From Morchella semilibera (Eukaryota; Ascomycota; Pezizomycetes; Pezizales; Morchellaceae), in assembly GCA_009192285.1 (NCBI GenBank), contig WBVU01000008.1, positions 186,001 through 250,000 on the forward strand: a DNA stretch of 64,000 nucleotides, written 5' to 3'. A model generated the notes under the pieces. The model was not told the origin of the DNA. It saw only the letters and a list, made by a program, of their open reading frames with translations, and made no database searches. Of this stretch, positions 34,398 through 46,500 are shown in pieces (positions within the stretch are counted from its first letter, which is position 1; each line of letters opens with the position of its first letter). The position numbers and the translations under genes were made by a program.

Positions 34398-35126
34398 TTA
34401 ACGCTCAAACGTGCCTTTATTATTACACCGATATATCACTGGATTTGTTGAAGCCTGCACACCGCAGAACCTGTTGTAGCCTATGAGTAATATTCACTCA
34501 ATACGCCACTCCTAGAGCCCAACCCGATAGAAAGTGCCCCTATACGTACATGATTCCAAACGCAGGGCTCAATAGTTACACTAAGTCAGCTTGTCTAGGG
34601 GGTGAGAACTATGATCTTGCTCACCCAATATGCTCTTTAGGAACGGTTGACGAACCGAACCTGCCTGTAAAACTTGGGTAACCTAGGATAATACTTGCCT
34701 GCAAAGAGACAATAGGTGTAGTAAATACTCTCCACCTTACTGAGTGGTGAAACAATAAGGATTATCCTGGTAGTGCACCACTTGGTAATCAATGGGGCTG
34801 CATGCTGTACGCTGTAGGTATGCACCCGAGTACTCTACGTACCCACTCGTATGGTGCGGACGCCTTGAACCGGGGGTCAACTTCAGCCGCTAATGACTTT
34901 CCCCAACCACACCCTAATCCTATATTCCTCTATGCTATTCGATAATATTGCGTCTCCCCTACCATATGACACAGCCGGATAAATTCTATCTTGTGTTGTG
35001 GTGGAGCTATAAATTTTCCAAAAGTTGGTGAAGATCAAAACAATCACGCACAATAGTTCCCTATTTGGGAGAGCTGAATTGCCCGGTTGGAAAGGTATGC
35101 CTCTAGTGCTATGTCCTGGACGCATA

Positions 35127-35270
35127 AGACATTTGGGAGAATCTCTCTCATGCATTAGCGCCGAAATTCTGGCTGTAAAGACGTCCGGGTAAGCAGACTA
35201 GTCTCTAGAATACCCTGCATGTGCCACGAAGTTCGCAGGCTCATGCATGAGAGAGATTCTCCCAAGACAT
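35127..35270. mobile_element. short inverted-repeat element
   Basis: TGGGAGAATCTCTCTCATGCAT (35134-35155) and its exact inverse (35243-35264) enclose about 87 bp. The half-site ATGCATGAGAGAGAT also occurs alone at about 46808. Probably a foldback or MITE remnant. Confidence 0.55.
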
Positions 35271-38200
35271 AGGAGCGCAAAGATGTCAAATGACAACTAG
35301 GTGACCAGAAAATATTTAAATAATCTCCAAGTGGGTGATTGAGCGTCAGGGATCGATGTCGCGCGACACTCTGCCCGGGGCGTCCGCACTCGTGGGCTCA
35401 GCAGGGAAGCGCGCCAGATCTACCTTTTTGTACCTTTTGTGTGTCATGCAATAGGAGCCGTGTTTTGAAACCCTGAGTGGCCTTGTCTTTGCGTCAGGCA
35501 CATCCACGTCTCTTGCTTGGTGTGTGCTATACGAGGCCATAGACTTTTGTCGATTACGCCCTTTAAGGCCATGTCTAGCGACCTCAAGCAACCACTCAGT
35601 GTTGGGCAGACAATTAAAAAGACACTAGAAATTATCTAAAGATGCAGCTCAGAGAAATCCAGAATTTTGAGCCCACTTTCCAGGTCTGTATGATGCGTCC
35701 TCCAAGGCGGTCCCCAAGGGTCCCTGAGTTTGCATACATATTTTGCCATCAAAAACTACCAAAACCTCTGTAACACGACTATGGGTGTCCCCAACGATAT
35801 GAAGCGCGCGTGGTGACCTTGGCACCTAAATTTAAATACATATGGGCTACTCGCGGCAGGTAAGGTGTACCCGAGTATGTAAATCTAGGGATGCAATTCC
35901 TATTAGATTAAAAGAGGGAAATACACCATGCAGTTTATGTACTATACTTAAGAGGCTATCAGAGAGGGGACCATGATGCTGAGAGAAACTCTTAATTCTC
36001 GAATAATCCACTACCCCGTATTTGCAATGTGGTATGTACTCTACTAAGTCTAAGCCAAGGCGATCTTGCGAATCAAGTTTCCCAAATTCCGTGCTGGGTT
36101 CAGGGTTTCACGGGGCGGAAATAGTGGGTTTCTCGGGGGTGAAAGGGCGCTTGGTAGGTACATCTGAAAGAGCCACAGGACCCATTCTTCTCTCAGGTCG
36201 ATTCTGAGAGATCGGACTCCATCTTAGAACTGCGGACGAAGGTCTCTAGGTAGGATCACGAGACCTAGAAAGATTTAAGGTGGGTTAGTGTGCCGCAGGA
36301 GATGGAGGCGCCTCGTGCCTTGCCGAATTCAAATTTTCTCTTGGGAGGGGGGATGGGGTTCAGTTATCGGGTGGGCGAGGTGGCGAAGTTTGCTTCTTTT
36401 CTACCCCTTACCGTCCATCCGGGTAACTTACCACTTTATTCACTGACCTTATGTTTTTGTTTTTTCAGTTGTGTTTTCTTTTCATGTTCTCATTGACGGG
36501 CAGCTAGGCCGGGGGGAGGGGCTTCTAGGCGTGGTCTTCCCTTCTGGGCTGACCTGCTTAGGGTCCCCTCTAGCATACGCAGATACATAACCCTAAGTAA
36601 CTGTTTCTGAGCGCTGATTAGGCGCAAACTAGTCGTCAAAAAAGCATCCTTGGTGCGCCATAGATTATACTACCTCGCTGCCTCTGCCCCCCACCTCTCT
36701 GGCTGCCTGGCACTCTGCCTGCAGTATGTCTACTATAGTGGAAGGGGTGCCCAACCGTGCCCGACCGTGTCCGACGTAGGGACGGACTGACGTCAGTCAT
36801 TTCCGGCGGATTTCGGGGGCGGAAAACGTGAAACACTAATTTTCAGGGAAATACCACCGCATGATCACTCCTACTCTCTTGTCATAAAAGAAAAGGAGCC
36901 GTGTAGCTACCTTGTGATGGGTTTTCGCTCATTGCGAAACACCCCGGGGGTGCGCCGCCAACCGCCTATCGTGTGCGTGACTAAGGTAAGCGAGGTGCGG
37001 TTCCACTTATGCCACCCACTTATGCCGCCTCCAATTAATGCTACCTCCAATGCCGTACTATTAAGGGGTCTCTCCAATGTCACCCTGTGAATGATCCCCT
37101 CCGGTATTTTCTGATGCTCTGGGATCTCCGGTGGATGACGACATTACTGCATGAAGCATGAGGTGGCTGGTCCCTGCATAAATTTGATCTGCAGCTGCTG
37201 GGAACATTTGCCGACGCCGCAAAGGCCAGTGAAGCAAGCGATAGCGGTGGTGTGCAATGTGGGAAGGAACTATTACACCATATCAAGCGTGGGGTCGCAG
37301 TGCTGGAAGGGAAGGAAGAGGGAGAAGAAAAGGCGGAGAGGGGATTCCAACTCAGCCAATGGAACAGGACATCCCCCCCCATCAACAAAATATTAGGTAC
37401 TTCAACTGATTACTTGAGGTTCTGGTATTCAATTCCCTGCCCCGCACAATGAGGCTCTGCCATGGCGGGGTAATTATCCCTGCCTGCAGCGCCAAGGCGG
37501 TCCCTGCAAGGGCGCAAAGACCCACAGGGATCAGCCCATGCGGCTCTGCGGCGGCGCGTGTTTCTACCAGAATTGCTACGATTACTGTAACAGGCGCGCA
37601 CCCGATAGAAACAACAGGAGGATTTTCAGGGCCGCGGATCCAGACGCCCAGGTTTCGTATGGGATAGCAAGGAATTCGGGTCGGTACTTAGCTATAAGGT
37701 AGGTATATAGATAGAACTCTCACAGAATATCATATAGAAGGGAACGGGCAGATTGAGTTCTACCATTATAGTCAGATGCGAATGAATCGAGAAATAAATC
37801 ATAATCGACGACACATGATGGCCCTTTTTTACTGTGCGGGGGAGAAGAAGAGAAAAAAAAATTCCCCAAGCGCGGGGGAGCGTAAACTCCTCGCATATGC
37901 CACAAATATCTCAAACCGAATCCCGTCCCCTCGGCCTCAATACAACGCCAATGTCGCAACGAATACGGAAAACCCACCCGCGAGCTTTTGATTACCGGTA
38001 ATGCGGCTAATTATATAGTGTGATTCTGTCCCCTTTCTCCTCCTCCAACTTTGGACGAAACCACACCATAACGGCCTAAGCTTGTCATACATCGCTTAGC
38101 GGGCAGGAGGCAAAAAATGCACAGTGGTCAATCGTTAGATGAATTCAATGAAGGCCGCCGCATCCAAATCAAGGAGGATTCAAGTATAGAAAGAGGTTGA

Positions 38201-38544
38201 GAGTCGTCGTATATTGCTAGATAGACTAAATAGTAACTCCCAGTACAAGCTACGATGGTATGTTTTCTCTTTGCCCCACAGCAGGAGAACCTCGACACCT
38301 GCCCGACAGACCTCCGAGGCGCATAGACACGCTGTGATGGGACGAGCGGGGGGTGTATGCGGTGCGTAGTAGCTAATGGACTGGTGGTCAATATGTGGTC
38401 ACAGTGGCAAGTACATACTGGCGGAGGAATACGTCTCTATATTTACTTAAGAGCAGAGATTAGCCACCGCTCTTCCCTAACATCCACACTCCTCCTCCTA
38501 CCACTACCAGCTAGACTAGCCCCACTCCACCACACTACAACAAA

Positions 38545-38781
38545 ATAGCCGACTGCCTAGGCCTCGCCATCAACATCGCCGAGTACCTCGATGAACTCAA
38601 AGACTTGGCCGCGCAGCACCTCACCGCGATCAAAGACGAGGTTGCGATGAAAATCGATGGGATCAGGGATGGGGTCGCGAGGGTTCCGAACGTCCTCCCA
38701 CTCACCAGCGCGGTCACAATCCGGCAGGGGATGGAGAAGATGTTGGGTGCCTTCTTGGCCGAGATTCGCGCGGATCAGTAG
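38545..38781 (+). pseudogene. isolated helix-rich 3' exon-like fragment
   Basis: From an acceptor-like AAAATAG at about 38550, one frame reads some 77 residues to a TAG at 38779. It contains LGLAINIAEYLDELKDLAAQ and AIKDEVAMKIDGIRDGV, regular amphipathic helices, and codes with high GC in third positions. It has no ATG of its own and a stop lies just upstream. It looks like the last exon of a gene whose earlier exons are lost or unrecognised. The protein family is not known. Confidence 0.35.
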
Positions 38782-38789
38782 CCTCCGCG

Positions 38790-41160
38790 CGGAGGTGCGG
38801 GCGGAGATGGGGGCGTTCCGTGACTGGTGAGTTTTACATTATATCAAACCCATTGTCCCCCCCCCCCCTTCGTACTCTTTGGCTGCGGGTATATCCCGCC
38901 CACCTTTCTTCCCATTACTGACAGACTTTGCAAAAACAGCCAAAAGATGCTATCTATACGTTACCACGATATGAATGCCGCGGCGAGAGACGGGGAACGA
39001 TGAGTGGTAGGCTTATTTCTCTCCCCCGCCACCCACAGAAGCTGGATCATGGTGCTAACGACGGGCGGCGAACAGTGTCAGCTAACTTTCACGGCGGTGC
39101 TTAGGCCCCTACTATCATCAGGCAGCAGGCAGATGGCAGATCATATGTGAGGTACCTTGACATGTTGAAGTGCGGTGATCAGTTAGCTGGATTGTAATTA
39201 GAGAGGTTTTGCAAAAAATAATAACCGACCCGTAACCAAACACTTGATTGCCCGACAATGACGACCGCCAAAGAACACCTCCGCAGGGCCGTTAATCGGA
39301 GTTTAACCCAGCCTACCCACCTCCATACCCGCACGGGGGGGGGGGGGGGCACGAGAAAATGTCTTTTCTGACGCTTTTGTCTAATATCTTTTCTTATACC
39401 TCCCTCACGCCACACTTATATGACGAGAACCGGTGGCGGAGATGCCCTTTTGCATGTGCCATGCCATGGTCTTTTGCCCTCCCCCTGTCTTATGCAGGGC
39501 CCCTGGTGCCTGTATGTGGGGGGTCCCTGCATACCGCGCCCTGCCAGATCTCGCTTATCTGTCGAGATCTCGGGACATTGAACCCCTGTCGGGCGCGCCG
39601 GTGGGGGGACCTTTTTTCTCTTCCTCCTTTAATTTTCTCCCGCGCATTTTACCGAGATATGATGGACTGAGATAAACCACTATAGCTATTTTCATTTTAT
39701 ACTATTGCTATTCCTATCAAATGCCCAGGTAAATAACCTCATCATGCCCGCCCATTTCCGTCTCCGCAACTTCCATTCCTTATCGACCTCCTCCTTTGCC
39801 AAATGGCCGTCTTGAATTTCTATACCAATGTTTTCAAATTGAAAACCACCTCAGAAAACCGCTTGGCCTGTATATCCCGCAATTCCATCACAAGAGCATT
39901 ATCAATGTTCCCCACACTAGCATGCTCATAAAGCTCCTCGTCGATCCACCTTACTGCTCATTTTCCCCCTAACACTCTCCCATATCACTTTAGGCGCTAA
40001 TGTTATCTCTTGTAGAAACCAAACATAAAGTGAAGCGCCCTTCTCTCTCTAACCTGCTAGCCGAGTCTAATGCTAGCTACCTTACTGATGGATCAATGCT
40101 ACCTCAGTCCCAGCTAATTACCAATCCATCCATGTCTGGAACCAATTGGTCCACTTCCCCGTTAGCTCCCATCCCTGTAGTGATCGTGATTGATCACTCT
40201 TGTGGCGCAGAACAAGCTTCCTGCTCCGCGCCTAACAGCGGTCCGCAGTCCTCCCAATGGCTTTAGGACGTATCTCAGATAGGTGAACAGACACCTCTAA
40301 TCACTTTTGCACAGTTCGCCCTCTGATGTAGTTATCAGATTATTATCTAAAACCTAAGTAGCCAAAGCCCTGTCCCCTCTTGCTTCCATTTTGCTGCCTT
40401 CCCTCCACCCCTACCAACCCCAGGATTGGTTGCTCGTACACCCATATTTCAACGTTGATCACTGTATCGTGATACAGATTTCTGGGGGGACCCATTGAAA
40501 CGGCTGGACAAAATGCGTCTCCTAAGCGATATGAGTGCCGGGGCGTCTCAGGTTGAAACTGTAACAGGCCCGGCACTTGCTCATGTGGCTAGCTTTGATT
40601 GTTTGGTGGGTGGGACATGATGGTTCGCAGTCTTCGCTACCATTCAGACTTTACTACGGGTTTAAAAATATCAGTTCGTGATGGTTTTCAACCTACTTCA
40701 TGTACACGGCTGTGAAGCGACCTGGGTCTGCATCGCAAACTCTCTCCTAGAGGTTAATGATGTATAGAGTGTGATATCGCTCCACAAGAAGTGCATGGAC
40801 TTCCTGACCTCGACTGACGTCAATGGGAAATGTCACCTGCTATGGAAGTGAATTGGTCTATGCAACAGAATTGTTTGAATTGCTTTTAATAGTGCACGCC
40901 TTAGGTTCTCACCCTACAATATGAAATTATATAATTTGAATAATATGTCAATAACAAGACAGAAATATATCAATCTTAGTTCAGCCACAATTACAACCCT
41001 CCGCTCAGCCGCTACCCCTCTCCCAAAGATAACCTCTAGCTCAGTCCTAGGACTCCTCAGCCCGCATAGTCATTGGTCACTACATGTACCTCTTTCTGCT
41101 CAGTCGTCGCTACACAATGCCATTTTCGCTCGCCGTGACATAATGCCGCTCAGTCACTAA
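38790..41160. other. gene-free DNA
   Basis: Two homopolymer tracts (C near 38860, G near 39335) and short, motif-free open frames only. Nothing else was recognised. Confidence 0.4.
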
Positions 41161-41230
41161 CTCTTTGGCCCAGGGGCCGTTGCATAGTGCCTTTTCACCG
41201 GGGTCGGCGAGGGGGGCGGGGCAGCCCCAG

Positions 41231-43155
41231 TCACGGTTTCGACCTTACCCGACGCGTTTCCAGTTGTGCATCGCGTAGCTCAGTTGTGAGCTTGCTGAGC
41301 CCGCTGAGCTCAGGCCGTAACCTTGTAGAACGCACTTCCAGCGGCACCTCGCGTAGCTCACCCGAGACCTGGGTAGGCTGGGTCAGTACCTCCGACTTTA
41401 CAGGACGCCTTTCCAGCGGCACATCGGGTAGCTCAGCCGCTAACTCGATGGTCTCAATCGGTACCTGCGGCTTTATAGGGGGCCTTTTCGGTGGGTTAGG
41501 TAGCCGCGACCCTACACGACGCCTTTCCAGCACAATCGGTACCTGTGGCTTTGTAGGGGGCCTTCCCGGCGCGGTCATTAGCTGCGACTTTGTGGAGCGC
41601 CTTTCCAGCACGGACGCGGTGCGGTCAGTCGGTGGCTGCGGCTTTGTGGAGCGCCTTTCCGGCGGCGCCTCGCGTAGCTTAGCCGCGAGCTCGGTGGGCT
41701 CAATCCATACCTTCGACTTTACAAGACGCCTTTTTAGCGGAGTCGGTACATAATGTCGCTCAGCCACTAGCTCGATGGGCTCAATCGCCGCTACATCCTC
41801 CCGCCCGATCGCCGCTACACACCCCTGCTCAGCCACTAAACCATTCCGCATGGGCTCGCGCGGGTTGATCCAGGTGTGCTGAAGAGCCTCGGAGGCAGAT
41901 GGGCGTGCGTCTGGCAGGAACTGCATTGTCTTCTTTATGAAATCAACTAGATCCCACGGTGCCGAACTGTTTGTCAAATGAATATCGGGGAAGAAAGTTT
42001 GATTGTGGGAAAACTTTGACAGCATGTTGCGACTAGGTCGAGCCTTGAGGTGTATCTCCGGGTTGTGATGTATGGTGGTGCAAGTCGTGGTTCGGTCGTC
42101 AGGGCATATGCAGAATGGTGCGATTCCGGTGAAGATCTCGTGAGCAATCGCGCCCATAGCCCAGATGTCAACCGCGTTGGTGTATTCGCTTGTGTCATCA
42201 TTGTATCCTAGTACTTCCGGTGCCATATATTTCGGCGTGCCAGTTTCGGTTTGCATAATACTCGCAGATGGATCGGTGGACTTTGAAGCACCGAAGTCCG
42301 CAAGCTTGACTTTCGGTGGATATCTACATGCAATAAGAATATTCTAATGAACCTAGGTAGTTAGCCTTCAGGGTATGCATCAATAATTTTATTCAGCTCT
42401 ACGGGGGAATATAACGCACCTCCGGCTTGAGGTCACGATGGCAAAAGTACCTGGAGTGCATTACTTCAAGTGCTGTCAGTATCTGAGTAATGATTACTCT
42501 GCAGTGTTCCTTGGCACAATCCGGGTCTCTTCCCATATATACCCGGAGATCACCTTCCTCAAGATATTCCATGGCGATACAGATAGAGTTATTCCCCTCA
42601 TACCAACCAAACAAGGTAACAAACAGGTCGGTATCCTAGGAAAAATAACTAGTTAGTAAACGGGTGTCTAACCGGGGTTGAGATAACTACCTCGCGAAGT
42701 GCTATCATCGCTTTCAACTCGCTTGCGATCGTTTTGTTATTCACAGTCACACCCGGGCGCAGGTAGATCTCTTTGACGGCACGATAAGATCTTCTACCAC
42801 GGCCCACCAAGCTATGGCGAGAGACAGCACCGAATGTTCCGTCCCCCAATGAATTTTGTACCTCCCAACGCTCTGTGATTCCATTTCGTGAGTTTATAAT
42901 AACGTCTTTCTCGACTATTACATCGTATTTGAAAGATCCGAAACTCGGTGGGTTTCCCGACATTGGTGATAGCTATTTGGATTTCTCGACTGAATTTTCA
43001 GGGGCTTGGATGTTATAGGAGGTTTCGGAGAGCAGAAGGGGAGCGAACAGCGGAGTTCTTACCCTCACACAAGATAATTCGCCTTGCACGTAAAAAGCGG
43101 GGTAAACGTAGGATGGGTTAATGATATGCTCCTGTAACCTGACCAATTGTGACAT
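41231..43155 (-). CDS. CAMK-type Ser/Thr protein kinase with repetitive basic tail
   Basis: Four exons are inferred: 43155-43063, 42972-42691, 42635-42420 and 42343-41231. The introns are 42973-43062 (GTAAGA), 42636-42690 (branch TACTAAC) and 42344-42419. All join in phase and give 567 residues; using only the downstream ATG at 42963 gives 533. Kinase landmarks in order are the glycine loop GDGTFGAV, the ATP-binding Lys in YRAVKEI, catalytic HRDLKPENIL, DFGAS, GTPKYMAPEVL, DIWAMG and the closing RPSASEALQHTWI. All catalytic residues are present, so it should be active. After the kinase fold come about 190 residues of degenerate repeats rich in Arg, Pro, Lys and Thr (words such as LERRSTKSQ, PIKPQVPIE, TELAAKLRE), probably disordered. 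The Chk2/Rad53-like look of the catalytic core is suggestive, but no FHA domain was found. Confidence 0.85.
41240..41800 (-). repeat. degenerate coding repeats in the kinase tail
   Basis: On the plus strand the words GCGCCTTTCCAGC(A/G) and GGTACCTG(C/T)GGCTTT recur every 60 to 110 bp, encoding R-R-x-x-K/R-S/P blocks of the kinase tail. The pattern shows that the tail grew by tandem duplication and then diverged. Confidence 0.55.
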
Positions 43156-43740
43156 TTGTTTCTAAAGATCATCTTCCTAATCAAGTAATTAACTCACGAT
43201 TTTACAGCAGACTTAACTGTCACGGTACGCCAAGACTTCCATTTTGCTGCCATCAACTATTCCACCTTATTATGGGTGTGACATTTGGCCCTCTACCAAA
43301 AACCTAACCTTTAGAAACTCGATAGCTCCACAACAAATGATAAAATTATTCTGGCTCTATTGGATTAGAGGAAGGGAGACTATCGCTTAACAGAGAGAAA
43401 AATAATTTAGGGTGTGGTTGGGGGGGGTTATTAGTAGTTAAAGTTGACCACCTAAACTGGTCAGGTTACTGGTGTCCCCAACCACACAGCCTTAGGGCCT
43501 GCTTGGCAACCAGACAAAACGGAGTTTACAGGGATCAAGGCCTAGCAAGAAAATCGTTGAAATGGGCCCTTAATCTTGCTAATGATAATCTCTCGTTGTT
43601 GAGTTATTTTCAAAAACCAGTCTCTTCGTTGTGGTTGTCGCTGGCTACTATGTCTTTAGTTACTAGGTGAAGTGGTTTTTATATGCTGGGGACTTTGTTT
43701 TCTTCCTCACACACGCAGCACCCCCCCACTCCGCGCAACT

Positions 43741-45230
43741 ATGCCCAAACACCGCCCCGAAACCCCGATATTCCAGTCTCCCCTGCTTAGCTACGTCGCC
43801 AGCTGGCCGCAGCACCCACACCACCTGAGGAGGGAGACCCGCTCGCGTCGAAGCCCAATGAACCGCTCCGAACCCTACCCACTTTCTATATCAGCGTTCT
43901 TTGCCTCAGTCCATAGCTTCCTCGAGAGCGGTTGCTATCACGAGCAGTTTCCCGTGCTCACACATGGTTCCAGCGCTGGGGGCTTGAGCTAAACAAGCAC
44001 CCCCGGCTACCTAGCCTCCCCCCTCCCCCTCCCCCACCACAATCCAGGTATGTCCTAACATACAGATCTAGAGCTACGCATACGACGCCCCCCTCGCGCC
44101 TTTACTCTACCACGCCGGGAAATGCATCAAATGATGCATTATCGACACATTTCCCATACAAAACCGGGCATGATAATGCATCCCTTGATGCATTACCTGT
44201 CGATGGCTCTCTTGAGAGATATGCATCATGCATTTCATGACAACCTTACCACCATTTTGCGAGGATGTCATTAGGAAAGAGGAGGTCATCAGGAAATGTA
44301 TCAGGAAATGTATCAGGAAAGTGACCTGATAGCCATAGACTCGCTTGATAAGAGCCATATCATATCATTATTATATCAATTGATGGTCTAGCTGGTAAGA
44401 CATGCAATTTGTTAGTTGAAACACTCACGTTCAATTCCCCCGTACAGAATAGTATTTTTTACTGGATCATATATATCCTGTTACAGATCCCTTTACTGAT
44501 TGGAAAGTCGTCAAATGGGACCGGGATGCATATGCCGGTGCATTCGCCGATTCATATGTATCTACATTAATACGAAGGATGCAATTCATGACGCACCTTG
44601 AGACCCATTTTCGATGCATTACCTGGCGTAGTAGAGTTCCTATTTGTAGTATAGTCACCTCAGTCCACGGTGCGCTCACCACCTGGATGTCGGACATCCG
44701 CCCTGATCTCCGTATTTTTCTCTCTGCCGAGGAACGGCCGCACGTGGTGCTTGCTGGGTCGGTGCGCCAGCCGGATGCAGCCTTCTTTTATGCGCGAGTC
44801 TCAGCTTATGGGCGGTGCTGGCGTGATTCTTTCCCGGAGGTGATGTTTGGGGCAACCCCTTCAAGCAGCGGTATAAGGAGGTGGCGGAGGTGGCCAGTGT
44901 GTGATTGGCAGAAGCAGCTTAACATTATCAAAGAGGCTGGAGCTCACTCGGAGGCGCCATCGCGCAGCTCTGCGCCAGGGGGAGGAGGAGAGCGGGATAG
45001 GGGCGACGACGCAAATTGCACTCGAAGAAGGGGCCGCCAGCTCCCCTCCTATTCGTTAAGATGGCCTACCAAAAATACCACCATACCAACTGCGTCGACG
45101 GGCCTACGAGCATTCTCAAGGAATCGCGAGTCAGAAGAAGCTATGCTGTTGAGTCTGGTACTGTGCGCTACATTTTTCGGACGGGGGGGTGTGGGAGAAT
45201 GGCTTTGGGGATTAATGTAGCCGAGAACTA
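43741..45230 (+). pseudogene. decayed gene, copy 1, with a SINE-like insertion in its intron
   Basis: An upstream coding part (ATG near 43741, MPKHRPETPIFQ) leads to a Pro-rich end at 44047 and the donor GTATGTCC. The matching acceptor CCTCAG lies at 44663, followed by a part that includes RPDLRIFLSAEE, LAGSVRQPDAAF and YARVSAYGRCW. The same order, with a 49-nt intron, occurs at 52100-52800. Frame changes occur near 43980, in the C-run near 44690-44700 and near 44860, so the copy is probably dead. No known family was recognised. Confidence 0.5.
44187..44634 (+). mobile_element. tRNA-like SINE-type element, copy 2
   Basis: It contains a Pol III A-box TGGTCTAGCTGG (44384-44395) and a B-box GTTCAATTCCC (44429-44439). 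GATGCATTACCTGTCG at the left end and GATGCATTACCTGGCG at the right end form terminal direct repeats. Inside are short tandem units ATCAGGAAATGT. It matches the minus-strand copy at 23617-24076 along its length. It lies in the intron of the gene copy at 43741; the related gene at 52.1 kb has no such insert. Confidence 0.68.
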
Positions 45231-45310
45231 GGAGTTGCTTTAACAAAAAACGTATTCTGCCTGGTAAGAAGAGGGTGTTCTGAAACAGATATAGATATAG
45301 AAATAATATA

Positions 45311-45448
45311 TACCGCCGTTGCTCGGAAGACTGGCTATGTATATGAGATCAGAATTGCTGTGGGCGGGCCTGATATACGCCCCCCGACCAACCGTAAAGG
45401 AGGTAATCCCTAGCCGGAGATAGCCAATTTCTTAGAGTTTTTGCGGTA
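45311..45448. mobile_element. MITE family C, copy 2
   Basis: A 138-bp element starts TACCGCCGTTGCTCGG and ends GAGTTTTTGCGGTA, with imperfect inverted ends that both include TGGCTAT/ATAGCCA. The core GGAGGTAATCCCTAGCCGG is shared with copies at 8709 and 50616. A telomere-like CAGGGTTAGGG follows at 45498. Confidence 0.7.
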
Positions 45449-45604
45449 CTGCGGCCGACGGCCGCGGTGCATGTTCCAAGAAATGGGTATTATACTCAGG
45501 GTTAGGGTTATCTACCACTATTCGTTCATTTGGAAAGGTCTGACCTTGGGATTAATGGATACTTAACTTCCTTTTCATACGTCCCGAAAAACCCCCCATG
45601 ATAG

Positions 45605-45650
45605 CACAAAAACGCAAAAAGGAAGGAGGGAAGGCAGGGAGAAAAAAAAC
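45605..45650. other. purine tract downstream of the first tandem-family gene
   Basis: A/G-rich on the plus strand (AAAAAGGAAGGAGGGAAGG), about 120 bp beyond the stop of the minus-strand gene at 45766. It parallels the tracts behind three other minus-strand genes. Confidence 0.35.
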
Positions 45651-45765
45651 AGACCACGCAATTCATCGATATTAAGCATGTATCTGTCTACATAGAGCCT
45701 CCATTTTGGCTGGCTGTTAACTGGTGCTAATGGCCGCAGTGATGTACATCTTACTTATATGCCTG

Positions 45766-46500
45766 CTACACCACCTCCAGATATCCCTCATCATCAAACA
45801 GCCCCCTATATCTCGCCAGCTCTACCACCGTCTCCAACATAAGCCCCCTCATGTACCCGTGACGTGTAAGTTTCAGGTTTGCATAACAAAACGCCGCCAT
45901 GTGCCTCGCTCTCTTGACCGTACTCTCATTATACAACTTATCATCACCCAATGCCGGATAATCCTGATACCGGCTTGTCTCCTCTAGGCGGAGTCCAAGC
46001 GCGGCAAGACCCCCAAAGATCTCATCCGCGGTCGGCCAAGAGCTTGCTGTTCCTCGGGGGAACATGACACGAATCCTCCGCTTCAGGAAGCTATCGAGCT
46101 CCAGTAGCGCGGCGTGGGGTAGTGCGTCGACGTCGGCCATGTGGGCGCGGCCTAAACAGCCGGTCAGATTGGTCTTGGCCATCTGCCTGAAGATCTCGGG
46201 GGAGCCGGCGCCGCGTCCGGTGGCGGTGTGGAGGGGGGGTGGCGCAGGGGCAGGGGTGGTGGTGATTGCCTGTTCGACTTGGAGACGGGCAACGGAGGAG
46301 GCGAGGTGGGTGTTCACACTGTTGGTGGCTTTGAGCTCGGCTTGGAGTGTGTTTATTATGGACTGGAGGGCGGCGACGTCGGTAGGGAGGGGGTCGGCGG
46401 AGGGGGTTGTGGTGGGTTGGGGAGCGGGGGGGCTCTTTGATGGGACGGTAGGTTTATCCGGGGGTTTACTCGGTGGGACGCTGAGTTGGGCGAAAGACAT
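45766..46500 (-). CDS. tandem-family protein, member 1
   Basis: 244 residues from ATG 46500 (MSFAQLSVPPSKPPDKP). A Pro/Thr-rich N-terminus is followed by a short helical, coiled-coil-like segment (LPTDVAALQSIINTLQAELK). A second Pro-rich linker leads to a conserved C-terminal domain of about 150 residues with GRGAGSPEIFRQM, GRAHMADVDALP, LELDSFLKRRI, RARHMAAFCYAN and VELARYRGLFDDEG. Two more open copies and one broken copy follow within 4.6 kb on the same strand. No known domain is recognised. The G-run of 19 just before the ATG (near 46515-46535) lies in the leader or promoter. Clean reading over 244 codons with conserved blocks argues for a real gene. Confidence 0.75.
   Translation of the reverse strand: MSFAQLSVPPSKPPDKPTVPSKSPPAPQPTTTPSADPLPTDVAALQSIINTLQAELKATNSVNTHLASSVARLQVEQAITTTPAPAPPPLHTATGRGAGSPEIFRQMAKTNLTGCLGRAHMADVDALPHAALLELDSFLKRRIRVMFPRGTASSWPTADEIFGGLAALGLRLEETSRYQDYPALGDDKLYNESTVKRARHMAAFCYANLKLTRHGYMRGLMLETVVELARYRGLFDDEGYLEVV

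Larger units (their letters stand above)
31330..38540. other. gene-free DNA with inverted-repeat elements
   Basis: No gene with recognisable domains. Elements listed separately lie at 32450, 34215 and 35127. A frame at 35346-35640 (minus) reads like protein for about 90 residues but lacks an ATG near its start and any motif. A perfect 12-bp inverted pair (GTCCCCGGGCCC and GGGCCCGGGGAC) near 34061-34101 could form a hairpin. Confidence 0.5.

Noticed and set aside
41187-41753. 188-residue plus-strand frame
   Set aside because: Antisense of the repetitive kinase tail.
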